A DNA stretch of 35,600 nucleotides from CAYNXB01 sp964401045. GTDB lineage: Bacteria; Pseudomonadota; Alphaproteobacteria; Sphingomonadales; Sphingomonadaceae. The position numbers were made by a program, and so were the translations under genes. The notes beneath the pieces were generated by a model that was not told the origin of the DNA, did no database searches, and was given only the letters and a program-made list of their open reading frames with translations. Shown here one piece after another: positions 22,343 through 30,676 of the stretch (position 1 is the stretch's first letter; every line of letters begins with the position of its first letter). The DNA is taken from contig CAYNXB010000022.1 in assembly GCA_964401045.1 (NCBI GenBank), forward strand, positions 1 to 35,600, given 5' to 3'.

Positions 22343-24931
22343 TCAGAACTTGCGCCGAACGGTAAGCGCCCATTCCCGCGGCGTGCCGGGCTGGCCGCTG
22401 GCGTACCAGGTGTTGGTGAACTTGTTCAGGTAGTAAAGCTTGTCGAACAGGTTCGTGACTTCCAGCGCCACCTGCCAATCCTCATCCGCGGTCACATAAG
22501 TGAGGCGCGCATTGGCGATGGTGTAATTGTCCACCTTCGCGATCGGCGTGCAGGCGAGATCGCCGCAATACCCCGGGATGTAGTAGGCATCGAGCCGCGG
22601 GGTGAGGGTTCCGACATTGCCCAGATCGATCTTGTACTGGGCACCGACGCTCCACTTGAATTCACCGATACCGGGCCGGTTGGACCCGACCACGATCGAG
22701 GTCGTGACGTAGTTGACCTTGGTGAACTCGAAGTCGGTCAAGCTCATCGAACCGTCGATGGTGAACCCGTCGACCGGCTCGAGGAAGGTTTCGATCTCGA
22801 AGCCCTTCACCCGTGCATCGCCGAGGTTGAGGTACTGGCCGCACAGGCCCGGGATACCGCCCTGGTTGGCGGGGAGCGGATCGCCGTTTTCGTCGAGACA
22901 GGTTTGCGGCGTCCCCTGGTAGCCCTTGTTCTTCATGTAGAACACATCGCCGTTTACGGTGATGCGGCGGTCGAGGAACGACGATTTGAAGCCGATCTCG
23001 TAGGCTTGCAGCTTCTCCGCGCCGAACGGACGGATCTGGTGATAGTCGTAAGGCCGTGGCGCGACGCCGCCACCCTTGAAGCCGGTCGAAAACTGCGCGT
23101 AGCCCATCACGTCATCGGCGACGTGATAGGAGATCACCGCGCGATAATCGGGAATACTCTCTTCATACGTGCCAACCTGGCCCGTGAGCGGGTTCGCCGG
23201 GTTCGAGAGCGGCAGGTAGTCGGTGACGCCGTCGGGATTATAACGGTGGTAGAGGTAGTCCTTCTTCTCATGGGTCAGGCGGAAGCCGCCTTCAACCGTG
23301 AGGCGATCGGTGATGTCCCACGCGATGTTTCCGAAACCAGCGTAGCTCGTGAGGCTCGCCGTATCGTCGTTGATGAACGAGAACGTCGGCTTCGAGACGA
23401 CGCACGCCGGCAGCGGAGTGGGGCCGCACGGGAAGGTCTGGAACTCGCCAAACCCTGAGAACGGCGTGTGAATGCGCGCATCGTACCGGGTGTCGGCATC
23501 GTAGTAGTAACCGCCGATCGTAAAGTGCACCTTGTCGTCGAATAGCTTGCCCGACAGCCGCACTTCCTGGCTGAACTGGTTGTGCGTGAAGAAACTGTAC
23601 CCGCCGCCGATAAAGGCGACCGGCGAGTTGTCGTTATCGTCCGAGCTTCGCGAGAAGTAGTGGCGATAGCCGGTGATCGACTTGATGGCGAACTGGTCGC
23701 TCAACTCGTAATCGACGGTGCCGGAAATGCCCCAGCCTTCGACGTTGCTCGCAGGCACCGCATAGACGGGGCCGTTTGGCGCGCCCGCCGTTCCGGGGCC
23801 TCCGCTCGCCGCGGAAGATGCAGCCTGGTAGGTGACGCCCGGATCGAAGAAGTTGGCATAGCTCGCGTACGGATCGTTCAATACGGCGTTGCCGGGGCGA
23901 TACTGCCCGTAGGTCACGAAACGATTGTCGTACGGCACGCCCTGGTAGGGCACGCTGTTGTTCTGCCGCCCGGTGAGTTGCGCGCTCGCCAACAGGACGG
24001 ATGCCTGGGTTTCGGAATTGTCCTTGGTGTAGTCGCCGATGACGTTGATCTCGAGCGGGCTGCCCAGGGGCGCGATGCGTAGCGCTCCGCGCACGGCGTA
24101 CATCTCCTGGTTACCCAGGGTTCCGATCTTGCAGTGATTGCCGGTGGCAAGCCGCGGAATAGCCGCGTCCGCCGGATTGACCACGCCCGTTCCCGGCTGA
24201 ACGTATTGGTCGTTTGGATTGAGGCACGCGTAATCGTACCGGGTGACGTACCCGTCATGGTTGCGCGTCACACCCGTGATGCGGGCGAAGACCGCGTCGG
24301 GAACGATGGTGAAGTCTGCGCTTGCCTTGATGTCGCGGCGGTCGAGGCTTCCGGCGGTCACTTCGACGTAGCCGCCGTGGCCGTCCGGCTTGCGCGAATA
24401 GATTTTAACCGCGCCGCCTTCCGAGTTCATGCCGGCCAAGGTGCCTTGCGGGCCGCGCAGGACCTCGACGCGGTCGATGTCGCTGAGATCGAAGGCTGAC
24501 GCCGTGACAGTGCCGAAGTAGATGTCGTCGACGTAGATGCCGACGCCCGGCTCGACCGAGGGGCTCTGGTCAGACTGGCCGACGCCGCGGATGAACGCAC
24601 GCATCGAATTGCCGGAACCGGCCGGATTCTGCTGCAGGATCAGGTTCGGCGCCTGCGCGGTGATATCGGGCAGGCTCGTCTGGCTGCGGGCTTCGAGCTG
24701 CGCGCCGCTCACGGCGGTGATCGCCAGCGGAATGTCCTGCAAGTTCTGCTCGCGCATCTGCGCGGTGACGATGATGACGTTGCCGTTATCGTCCGCGTTG
24801 CTTCTGGTGCCAGCCTGCGCGGTGTTGGCGGCGTCCTGCGCCAGCGCGGGCGCCGTCCAGGCGAGCGCTGAAGCGGAAACGAGCGCCAACGTCAAAATGC
24901 GACTGGGTGTCCCTCCCGGCGTCCTTATCAT
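22343..24931 (-). CDS. TonB-dependent outer-membrane receptor
   Basis: 862 residues from the ATG at 24931, with a strong AGGAGAG ribosome site; signal peptide ending at PALAQ. A TonB-box-like stretch NVIIVTAQ is followed by the plug (DIPLAITAVSGAQLEARSQ, MRAFIRGVGQSDQSPSVEP, GVGIYVDDIYFG, DIDRVEVLRGPQGTLAGMNS). The barrel ends with VALEVTNLFDKLYYLNKF and the C-terminal aromatic residue in VRRKF. Such receptors use TonB/ExbBD energy to bring large or scarce ligands into the periplasm. The GTLAGMNSEGGAVKIYSRKP segment differs from the common GTLFGRNT-GGAINI form, a subgroup mark. It is upstream of the hydrolase lipoprotein on the same strand. CTAAAC elements lie 260-350 bases upstream. Ligand unknown. 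Confidence 0.94.
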   Translation of the reverse strand: MIRTPGGTPSRILTLALVSASALAWTAPALAQDAANTAQAGTRSNADDNGNVIIVTAQMREQNLQDIPLAITAVSGAQLEARSQTSLPDITAQAPNLILQQNPAGSGNSMRAFIRGVGQSDQSPSVEPGVGIYVDDIYFGTVTASAFDLSDIDRVEVLRGPQGTLAGMNSEGGAVKIYSRKPDGHGGYVEVTAGSLDRRDIKASADFTIVPDAVFARITGVTRNHDGYVTRYDYACLNPNDQYVQPGTGVVNPADAAIPRLATGNHCKIGTLGNQEMYAVRGALRIAPLGSPLEINVIGDYTKDNSETQASVLLASAQLTGRQNNSVPYQGVPYDNRFVTYGQYRPGNAVLNDPYASYANFFDPGVTYQAASSAASGGPGTAGAPNGPVYAVPASNVEGWGISGTVDYELSDQFAIKSITGYRHYFSRSSDDNDNSPVAFIGGGYSFFTHNQFSQEVRLSGKLFDDKVHFTIGGYYYDADTRYDARIHTPFSGFGEFQTFPCGPTPLPACVVSKPTFSFINDDTASLTSYAGFGNIAWDITDRLTVEGGFRLTHEKKDYLYHRYNPDGVTDYLPLSNPANPLTGQVGTYEESIPDYRAVISYHVADDVMGYAQFSTGFKGGGVAPRPYDYHQIRPFGAEKLQAYEIGFKSSFLDRRITVNGDVFYMKNKGYQGTPQTCLDENGDPLPANQGGIPGLCGQYLNLGDARVKGFEIETFLEPVDGFTIDGSMSLTDFEFTKVNYVTTSIVVGSNRPGIGEFKWSVGAQYKIDLGNVGTLTPRLDAYYIPGYCGDLACTPIAKVDNYTIANARLTYVTADEDWQVALEVTNLFDKLYYLNKFTNTWYASGQPGTPREWALTVRRKF

Positions 24932-25357
24932 TATAACTCTCCTCTGCCCGGCGTGTTCGGCCTGGGCGGTCGTTGCTGGTTTCGACCGGGAGTAAGCGTC
25001 GGCCGGGAAGGGCAAGCCCCAACCTGGCCTTCCAACAGACGCCCTCAACCCTCCCCATCGCGGTGCGCTCGCCAGACCAAAAGCCTCTTCCGCTCACTCG
25101 GGATGGCTGCGCAACGAGTGCACTTTATCCCGGTCGCGACGCCATGGCCTTGACCGAAATAGATAGTTGAGTTGCCAGATATGGAAAATACTAAACTTCC
25201 TCTTCAAAAGAATAGTAGAAATATCAATATATTAGCTAAAATGGAGGGCATTCCATCGCGGTGGCTGCAATCGGCTAAACTGCGGCTGGATGAACGTGAG
25301 ACTCACCGCCAGTTGGCAGCAGGCCAGACCTCGTTCGAGCCAACTGACCAAGCCCCG
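24932..25357. promoter_or_regulatory. Long noncoding region upstream of the TonB receptor with CTAAAC elements
   Basis: No credible gene in these 426 bases, which lie upstream of the receptor (minus) and after the end of the XRE gene (minus). An AT-richer segment around 25160-25285 holds CTAAAC at 25191-25196, preceded by ATATGGAA at 25179-25186, TTAGCTAAA at 25232-25240 and CTAAAC at 25275-25280. The ATATGGAA...CTAAAC pairing repeats that at 8299-8317. The sites are far from the receptor start, so either the leader is long or they act at a distance. Confidence 0.5.
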
Positions 25358-26131
25358 TCAGGCACCTTGCGCCAGCACGACCAGCTTGTAATCCGGACGC
25401 TCAGCCGGGCTGAAGGTGAGCTGTTGGTAGGTGACCGGGCCTTGCCGGGGGTGACTGAAGGTACGCGCTCCGCCCTCGCGTTCGATCACCGCCTGCGCCT
25501 GCCATGCGCGATCGAAAACGGCGCTGTCGGCCCGCAGCTGCTCGACCAGAGTGCGCGTGTGAGAATCGTTGAACGCGCGGCCATAGTCGGCCCGGAATTC
25601 TGCCAGCAACCGGGTAGCGCGTTGCTCCCAGTCCGGGATCAGCTCGCGTGCCGACGGCGCGATGAATACGAAGCGCAGCAGGTTCTTCTCGTGCCCTTCG
25701 CCGAGCCATCCCTCGAACAGATCGGCCGCAGCCCCGTTCCAGCAACAGGCGTTCCACAGCCGGTCGAGACCGTAGGCGGGATGAGAGACCGCCTCCACCA
25801 GCGCGCGGATGGATTCGGGCGCTTCCGCCGCCGCGTCCGGCACGCGCATGTGCGGATCGCGCCGGCCAGCGAGCTCGAACATATATGTGCGCTCCGCCGG
25901 GGTCAGTTCGAGCGCGACGGCAATGCGGGCGAGCGCTTCGGGTGAGGCGTTCACCTCCCGCCCTTGCTCGATCCACGCGCACCAGGTGGCGCCGATCCCC
26001 GCCCGCGCAGCCAGCTCCTCGCGCCGGAGCCCCGGCGTGCGCCGCCGGCCAGCCGGATTGCCGGGCGGCCGTCGTTCGCGGTGAGCCCGCACGAATTCTC
26101 CCAGCAGGCGGCGTTGTTCCTCATTCTGCAT
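25358..26131 (-). CDS. XRE-family regulator with MmyB-like ligand-binding domain
   Basis: 257 residues. The N-terminal helix-turn-helix has RRRTPGLRREELAARAGIGATW and IEQGREVNASPEALARIAVA. The rest is the MmyB-like sensor: LTPAERTYMFELAG, HPAYGLDRLWNACCWNGAAADLF, ELIPDWEQRATRLLAEFRAD, and a C-terminal HPRQGPVTYQQLTFSPAERP. Members of this group often regulate a neighbouring enzyme gene that is divergently transcribed. Here the divergent gene is a methyltransferase (26212-26976) with an 80-base gap. The ligand of the PAS-like sensor pocket is unknown, often proposed to be fatty-acid-like. It may be a small separate unit, not part of the catabolic locus. Confidence 0.92.
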   Translation of the reverse strand: MQNEEQRRLLGEFVRAHRERRPPGNPAGRRRTPGLRREELAARAGIGATWCAWIEQGREVNASPEALARIAVALELTPAERTYMFELAGRRDPHMRVPDAAAEAPESIRALVEAVSHPAYGLDRLWNACCWNGAAADLFEGWLGEGHEKNLLRFVFIAPSARELIPDWEQRATRLLAEFRADYGRAFNDSHTRTLVEQLRADSAVFDRAWQAQAVIEREGGARTFSHPRQGPVTYQQLTFSPAERPDYKLVVLAQGA

Positions 26132-26211
26132 AGGCTTGTCTATACCAGAATAAACGCCTCTCTTGTAATAGGCTTTTGGTGCACGAAGATGGCGGTGAGG
26201 AGAACACAGAG
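26132..26211. promoter_or_regulatory. Shared divergent promoter region of the XRE regulator and methyltransferase
   Basis: An AT-rich gap of 80 bases. The 8-mer ATAGGCTT is directly repeated at 26130-26137 (overlapping the XRE start codon) and 26168-26175, 38 bases apart. On the minus strand a TATAGA hexamer with TTACAA 18 bases upstream could be a promoter for the XRE gene; the match to consensus is only moderate. The methyltransferase has a clear GAGGAG ribosome site. Confidence 0.3.
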
Positions 26212-26976
26212 ATGACCCGTTCCCATGACGCCATTATCGAAACCCAGTTCGGACCGCGTTCCGAAGCATATGTGCACAGTGCGGTGCATGTGCAGGGCGA
26301 GGATCTCGACGCGCTTGAGGCGATCGTTCGCGAGCGGGCTCCGCAGCGTGCACTCGATCTTGGCTGCGGCGGCGGGCATGTCGCCTATCGCCTGGCCGCT
26401 CACGCGGGCTCGGTCGTCGCCAGCGATCTCTCGTCGGAGATGCTCGGCGCGGTCGCGGCGACCGCGCGAGGCAAAGGCCTGACCAACATCGAGACGCGCA
26501 CCGCCGCGGCCGAGCACCTGCCGTTCGACGATGCCGCGTTCGATTTCCTCGGCTGCCGCTTCTCGGCGCATCACTGGCGCGACTTCGCCACAGGCTTGGG
26601 CGAGGCGAGGCGCGTGCTCGCGCCAGGCGCGAGCGCCGTGTTCATCGACGCGGTTTCACCCGGGCCGCGGGTGCTCGACACGCATCTGCAGGCGATCGAA
26701 CTGTTGCGCGATAGCTCACATGTGCGCGATTACAGCGCGTCCGAATGGATGGCGGCGCTGACCGAGGCCGGCTTTGTCGTGACCGGCACGCGGGCATGGC
26801 GCCTGCGGATGGATTTTCCGAGCTGGATCGCCCGCATGCGCACGCCCGATGTGAACCGCGACGCGATCCGCGCCTTGCAGGAGGCCGCCTCGGACCAGGT
26901 GCGCGCCCGGTTCGCGATCGAACCGGACGGCTCCTTCATGCTCGACACGCTGATGTTAGAGGCCGTCGCCGCTTGA
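26212..26976 (+). CDS. Class I SAM-dependent methyltransferase
   Basis: 254 residues from the ATG at 26212, which follows a GAGGAG site; a TTG at 26176 is open in frame but less likely. Methyltransferase_11-type motifs: ALDLGCGGGHVAYRLA (SAM glycine-rich loop), VVASDLSSEMLGAV (acidic end of strand 2), AAAEHLPFDDAAFDFLGCRF (motif II) and EARRVLAPGASAVFIDAVSP (motif III/post III). The His pair in FSAHHWRDF is typical of UbiE-like methyltransferases. The acceptor is unknown. It is divergent from the XRE/MmyB regulator, which probably controls it. Confidence 0.92.
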   Translation: MTRSHDAIIETQFGPRSEAYVHSAVHVQGEDLDALEAIVRERAPQRALDLGCGGGHVAYRLAAHAGSVVASDLSSEMLGAVAATARGKGLTNIETRTAAAEHLPFDDAAFDFLGCRFSAHHWRDFATGLGEARRVLAPGASAVFIDAVSPGPRVLDTHLQAIELLRDSSHVRDYSASEWMAALTEAGFVVTGTRAWRLRMDFPSWIARMRTPDVNRDAIRALQEAASDQVRARFAIEPDGSFMLDTLMLEAVAA

Positions 26977-26991
26977 CGGCGCGTATGGCCG

Positions 26992-28008
26992 TCAGCGGTC
27001 GAGGTGGTTCTTTTTCAGGAACAGCGAAAGCTGGTCCGCCACCGCCACGTTGTTGAGGTCGGCAAACGGTATGTGGGTGTTGCCGTGCAGGCCTGCGGAC
27101 GGGAGGTCGAACACTTCCGCGTGGCCCCCGGCAGCGTTGACGAGTTCGGCGAACTGGACGGCGTTGGCGCGGTAGCGCGACCAGTCGGGCGACTTGTCGA
27201 CGTTGTCCCCGAACACCAGCTGGATCGGGATCCGCGTCAGCTTCTTGAACTCCTGCGGCGAGACGTGGACAGGCGGGAACCAGCCGTTCCCGGCCTTGAG
27301 CTCGGTGCCCTCCGGCAGAACGTAGCCGGGGTTCTCATAGGACACGATAGCCTTGACCTTGTCGCTCTTGAGCGCGGTCAGCAGCGCGCGAAAGCCGCCG
27401 GCCGAGTTGGTCACGAGCACCGCCGGCCCGATCCGGTCCATCGCCTTGGCTGCGGCGTCGGACTGCAACTGGGCGTTCTCGATGGTGTCGAATTCCTCGT
27501 AGCGCGCGCGCGTCGCCTGGTCCCACGCTTCGGCGCTCGCGGTCGGGAACTGCACGCCGGGGAACCATTCGCCGAACTTCGCACCGAACCGCCAGGCGAC
27601 GAAGTTGCCCTGGTCGCGGCCGACGCGCGGTTCGTAGGTGGACGTCTCGCAGCCCCAGGCCCCGCGGCCCACGCGGGGGCCGTCCCACAGGTAGACCGGA
27701 TAGCCACGGCGCAGGAAGATCGACTGATAGCCTTCGCCGCCGTCCCACCGGTTTTGCCACACCTTGGCGGACGAGCTGTGCCACATCACCAGCGCGGTGT
27801 GCTTGGCCTTGGCGGGAATCTGGTATTCGACATAGCCATGGTCGCACGACAGTGTCTTGTCGCCATCGCCAAGGATCTTGCCGCCAGCTTCGAACGCGCC
27901 CTGTTTGGCGAGGACGATCGGTTGCGGGGTATCAGCGGCCGCTGCGATGCCCGCGAAGCCTAGCAGCAGCAGCGCACCCGCCGTTGCAGCCCATCCGATG
28001 CGCCCCAT
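26992..28008 (-). CDS. Secreted alpha/beta-hydrolase
   Basis: 338 residues, signal peptide MGRIGWAATAGALLLLGFAGIAAAA. The fold is shown by HTALVMWHSSSAKVWQNRWD, YPVYLWDGPRVGRGAWG, the nucleophile elbow VTNSAGGFRALL (Ser 202), a strand with IPIQLVFGDNVD (likely acid Asp 268) and the C-terminal GLHGNTHIPF (His 308 or His 312). The NSAGG elbow and the WHSSS loop match a group of periplasmic esterase-like proteins often annotated only as alpha/beta hydrolase. It follows a TonB receptor on the same strand, with a strong hairpin between. The 15-base distance to the convergent methyltransferase gene leaves no room for a separate terminator. Confidence 0.85.
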   Translation of the reverse strand: MGRIGWAATAGALLLLGFAGIAAAADTPQPIVLAKQGAFEAGGKILGDGDKTLSCDHGYVEYQIPAKAKHTALVMWHSSSAKVWQNRWDGGEGYQSIFLRRGYPVYLWDGPRVGRGAWGCETSTYEPRVGRDQGNFVAWRFGAKFGEWFPGVQFPTASAEAWDQATRARYEEFDTIENAQLQSDAAAKAMDRIGPAVLVTNSAGGFRALLTALKSDKVKAIVSYENPGYVLPEGTELKAGNGWFPPVHVSPQEFKKLTRIPIQLVFGDNVDKSPDWSRYRANAVQFAELVNAAGGHAEVFDLPSAGLHGNTHIPFADLNNVAVADQLSLFLKKNHLDR

Positions 28009-28061
28009 GACCTTCTCCCCACTCGTTCCGCGGCCGGCGGCCGCATTTACCGGGAGCGATG

Positions 28062-28093
28062 CCAGGGCCCCGGGCTTGCGCCCGGCGCCCTGG
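28062..28093. terminator. Strong G+C hairpin between the second TonB receptor and the hydrolase
   Basis: Arms at 28062-28075 and 28080-28093 pair over 14 positions with one mismatch, loop TTGC. It lies downstream of the receptor stop (28114) and upstream of the hydrolase start (28008), both read leftward. There is no T-run on the downstream side, so it may be an RNA-stabilising or attenuating hairpin that lowers hydrolase expression relative to the receptor, not a full terminator. A second small inverted repeat (GCGGCC-GGC-GGCCGC) lies at 28030-28044. Confidence 0.45.
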
Positions 28094-28113
28094 CGCCGCC
28101 TTCGTTCGTTCGA

Positions 28114-30618
28114 TCAGAACCTCTTCGAAACCTTAAGGTACCACTGACGTGGCGCCGCCGGCTGGCCCTGGACGTTCGATTGTCCGGAATCCTGCAGGAT
28201 GAAGAAGTTCTCGTAATAAAGCTTGTCGAACAGGTTGCTCACACCCGCCGCGATCGAGAACCCGCTGTCGGGCATGTCGTAGGTCAGGCGGGCATTGACC
28301 ACCGAATAGCCGGGCTGATTCCACGCGGTGGTGCGGGTGCTCGGCGCGCGGCTGCTCTGGTAGCTCCAGTCAAGCCGCGGGGTCAGCGTACCGTCCAGCG
28401 GCATGCCTTCGATGGTGTACTGCACGCCGGCGTTGGCGCTCCAGAACGGCTCGCCCTGACGCGGGTTGATCGTGCGGTTATCGACGTCCGGCGAGCTGAA
28501 CTTGTGGTAGCCGAGCGCCCCGTTGAACACGAGGCCGTCGATCGGCTCCGCGGTGGCTTCGGCCTCGAAGCCCCAGATCGTCGCCGGGGTGTTGATGTAG
28601 TAGCTGCGGGTGATGCAGGAGAAGCCGGGCACGCCGCCGGAGATCTCGTCCGCGTTACGGGGACGGCAGGTGGTCGCGCCGTCCGGGCCGTTCGGCAGCG
28701 GAATCACCACGCTGTTGCCCGAGGTCGGCTGGCCGTTGGCGTCGAGCAGGATTTCCTGCCCGGCGAGTGCGGTCGGCCGCTTGTTGAAGTCCGTGTAGAA
28801 GCCCGCGAGGTTCAGGCGCAGGCGGCGCTCGAACAGGTCGAGCTTGGCACCCAGTTCGTAGGCGATGTCTTCATTGCCATCGAACTGCGCCACCTGACTC
28901 GGCTGCTGCGGGCGTGGGTTGAAGCTCGGCGGAGTGTAGCCGGTCGCGGCCGACGCGTAGACCAGGATGTCGTTGCTCAGCTCGTAGTTCACGCCCGCCT
29001 TCCAGCTCAGCACCTTGGCATGCGGCGTGACGGCGAATTCGATGTCGGTCGGATTCGGCGTGTTCTCCACCAGGTTGGACAGCGAGACGACCTTCTTGTC
29101 ATCCGAGTAGCGCAGCCCGCCGGTGAAGCTCAAGCCGTTGTCGAACGGCCGGATCGTGGCGTTGGCGTAAACTGCCTTGCTGAGCGGTTCGAAGCTGTTG
29201 TTGAGGTAGCGGATCAGGCCGGTGCGCGGCTGGTCGATCACCGCGTGCTGGAAGCCGTCGGCGTCGAAGTAGAAAGCGCCGGCGACCCAGTCGATCCAGT
29301 CGTGCTGGCCCGAGAGCCGGACTTCGCCGGTGAAGTAAGTGTTGGTGACGACGTTGGTCGTCATCTCCGTCATCAGCGGAGTGCCGTCCTTCTGGTAGAT
29401 GTGGGTTTCGTCGAGCGAGCGGTATCCGGCGATCGCGGTCAGGTCGATCTGGTCGGTCAGGCCGATCACCAGCTTGGCCGAAACGCCCCAGTTGGTGAGG
29501 TCGCCCTTGGCCGGGAGGGTGTGGCCGCCATGGCCCGGGTTGCCGTTGTAGTAGCTGTGGCCCGGGATCACCATGCCGGCCCCGATCGGGTCGTTATAGG
29601 TCTCGTAGGTCGAGAACGGATCGCCGGTGATGAAGCGGCTGTCATAGGTAACGCCGTAATAGGCGAACTGCTTGTTCTCGTTCGGCGTGTTGAGGGCCGG
29701 GTTGAGCGACAGCGTGGTGTCCGCCGGGTTCTGCGATTCGTCGCGGATGTACTCGCCGGTCACAGTCAGGCGGATGTTGCTTGCAGGTTCCCACGCCATG
29801 CTGGCGCGCACTGCCTGGACATCCTCGCCGCCGAGGTGGCCGACGACGCAGTTGTCGGGCGAATAGCGCGGATTGCTGGTGGTCGAGAGATCGAAGGGCG
29901 GGATGTTGCCGATCAGCTCGGGCGTGCCGCGGCGGTTCATCTCGCACGCGAAGTCGAGCATTCGCTGGTAGCCCTGGCGCTTCTTATAGGCGCCCGAAAC
30001 CATCACGGCGAGGTTCTCGCCCAACGGCATGTTGAAGCCGGCGCGAACGTCGGTGCGGTTGAACTCGCCGACGGTCATCTCGATGTAGCCGCTCTGTTCG
30101 TCGAAGCGCGGCTGCTTGGAGACGATGTTGACGGCACCGGCGAGCGAGTTGCGACCGAACAACGTGCCCTGCGGCCCGCGCAGCACCTCGATGTGGTCGA
30201 TGTCGAGCAGGTCGAAGTTCGATCCCAGCAGGGTCGGGTAATAGATGTCATCGACATAGTAGGCGACGACCGGATCGTTGCCGATGTTGGTGTCGCCCGC
30301 GCCAATGCCGCGGATCGATGCGGATACGCCCGGGCCGAACGCGCCGTGCGTACGCCGGAACTCGGCGTTCGGGACCACTGCGGTGAGGTCGGAGACGTCC
30401 TGCAGCCCGCGCTCATCGAGCGCCTGCGCGGTGACCGCGGTGATCGCGATCGGCGTATCCTGCATGTTCGTTGACTGCCGCGTCGCCGTGACGACGATAT
30501 CGGCGATTCCGCTCTCGCTTTCCGCGGGCGGTGCCTGGTCCTGAGCCATCGCCGGCGAAGCGGCGGTGGCCGCAATAGCCAGCGCGAGCCTGGAAACGAC
30601 GTTCTTACTGATCTTCAC
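28114..30618 (-). CDS. TonB-dependent outer-membrane receptor
   Basis: 834 residues from a GTG at 30618, with GGGGAGATGAG upstream. Signal peptide ending at SPAMAQ. TonB-box-like DIVVTATRQSTN, plug DTPIAITAVTAQALDERGLQ, ASIRGIGAGDTNIGNDPVVA, YVDDIYYPTLLG, HIEVLRGPQGTLFGRNSLAG then AVNIVSKQP (the usual form). The barrel ends with AGVSNLFDKLYYENFF and a terminal Phe in KVSKRF. It differs clearly from the receptor at 22343-24931, so the two probably take different ligands. It is paired with the secreted hydrolase downstream. It may be read with the DUF6282-type gene upstream (58-base gap). Ligand unknown. Confidence 0.94.
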   Translation of the reverse strand: MKISKNVVSRLALAIAATAASPAMAQDQAPPAESESGIADIVVTATRQSTNMQDTPIAITAVTAQALDERGLQDVSDLTAVVPNAEFRRTHGAFGPGVSASIRGIGAGDTNIGNDPVVAYYVDDIYYPTLLGSNFDLLDIDHIEVLRGPQGTLFGRNSLAGAVNIVSKQPRFDEQSGYIEMTVGEFNRTDVRAGFNMPLGENLAVMVSGAYKKRQGYQRMLDFACEMNRRGTPELIGNIPPFDLSTTSNPRYSPDNCVVGHLGGEDVQAVRASMAWEPASNIRLTVTGEYIRDESQNPADTTLSLNPALNTPNENKQFAYYGVTYDSRFITGDPFSTYETYNDPIGAGMVIPGHSYYNGNPGHGGHTLPAKGDLTNWGVSAKLVIGLTDQIDLTAIAGYRSLDETHIYQKDGTPLMTEMTTNVVTNTYFTGEVRLSGQHDWIDWVAGAFYFDADGFQHAVIDQPRTGLIRYLNNSFEPLSKAVYANATIRPFDNGLSFTGGLRYSDDKKVVSLSNLVENTPNPTDIEFAVTPHAKVLSWKAGVNYELSNDILVYASAATGYTPPSFNPRPQQPSQVAQFDGNEDIAYELGAKLDLFERRLRLNLAGFYTDFNKRPTALAGQEILLDANGQPTSGNSVVIPLPNGPDGATTCRPRNADEISGGVPGFSCITRSYYINTPATIWGFEAEATAEPIDGLVFNGALGYHKFSSPDVDNRTINPRQGEPFWSANAGVQYTIEGMPLDGTLTPRLDWSYQSSRAPSTRTTAWNQPGYSVVNARLTYDMPDSGFSIAAGVSNLFDKLYYENFFILQDSGQSNVQGQPAAPRQWYLKVSKRF

Positions 30619-30676
30619 TTCTCATCTCCCCAATTTTCATTTTTCAAATGTTTCTGACTCGGACCGACGATGCCGG

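Noticed and set aside
28180..30474. Very long rightward open frame of about 764 codons opposite the second TonB receptor
   Set aside because: It mirrors the receptor gene throughout, and its Val/Asp/Arg-rich product has no signal or domain.
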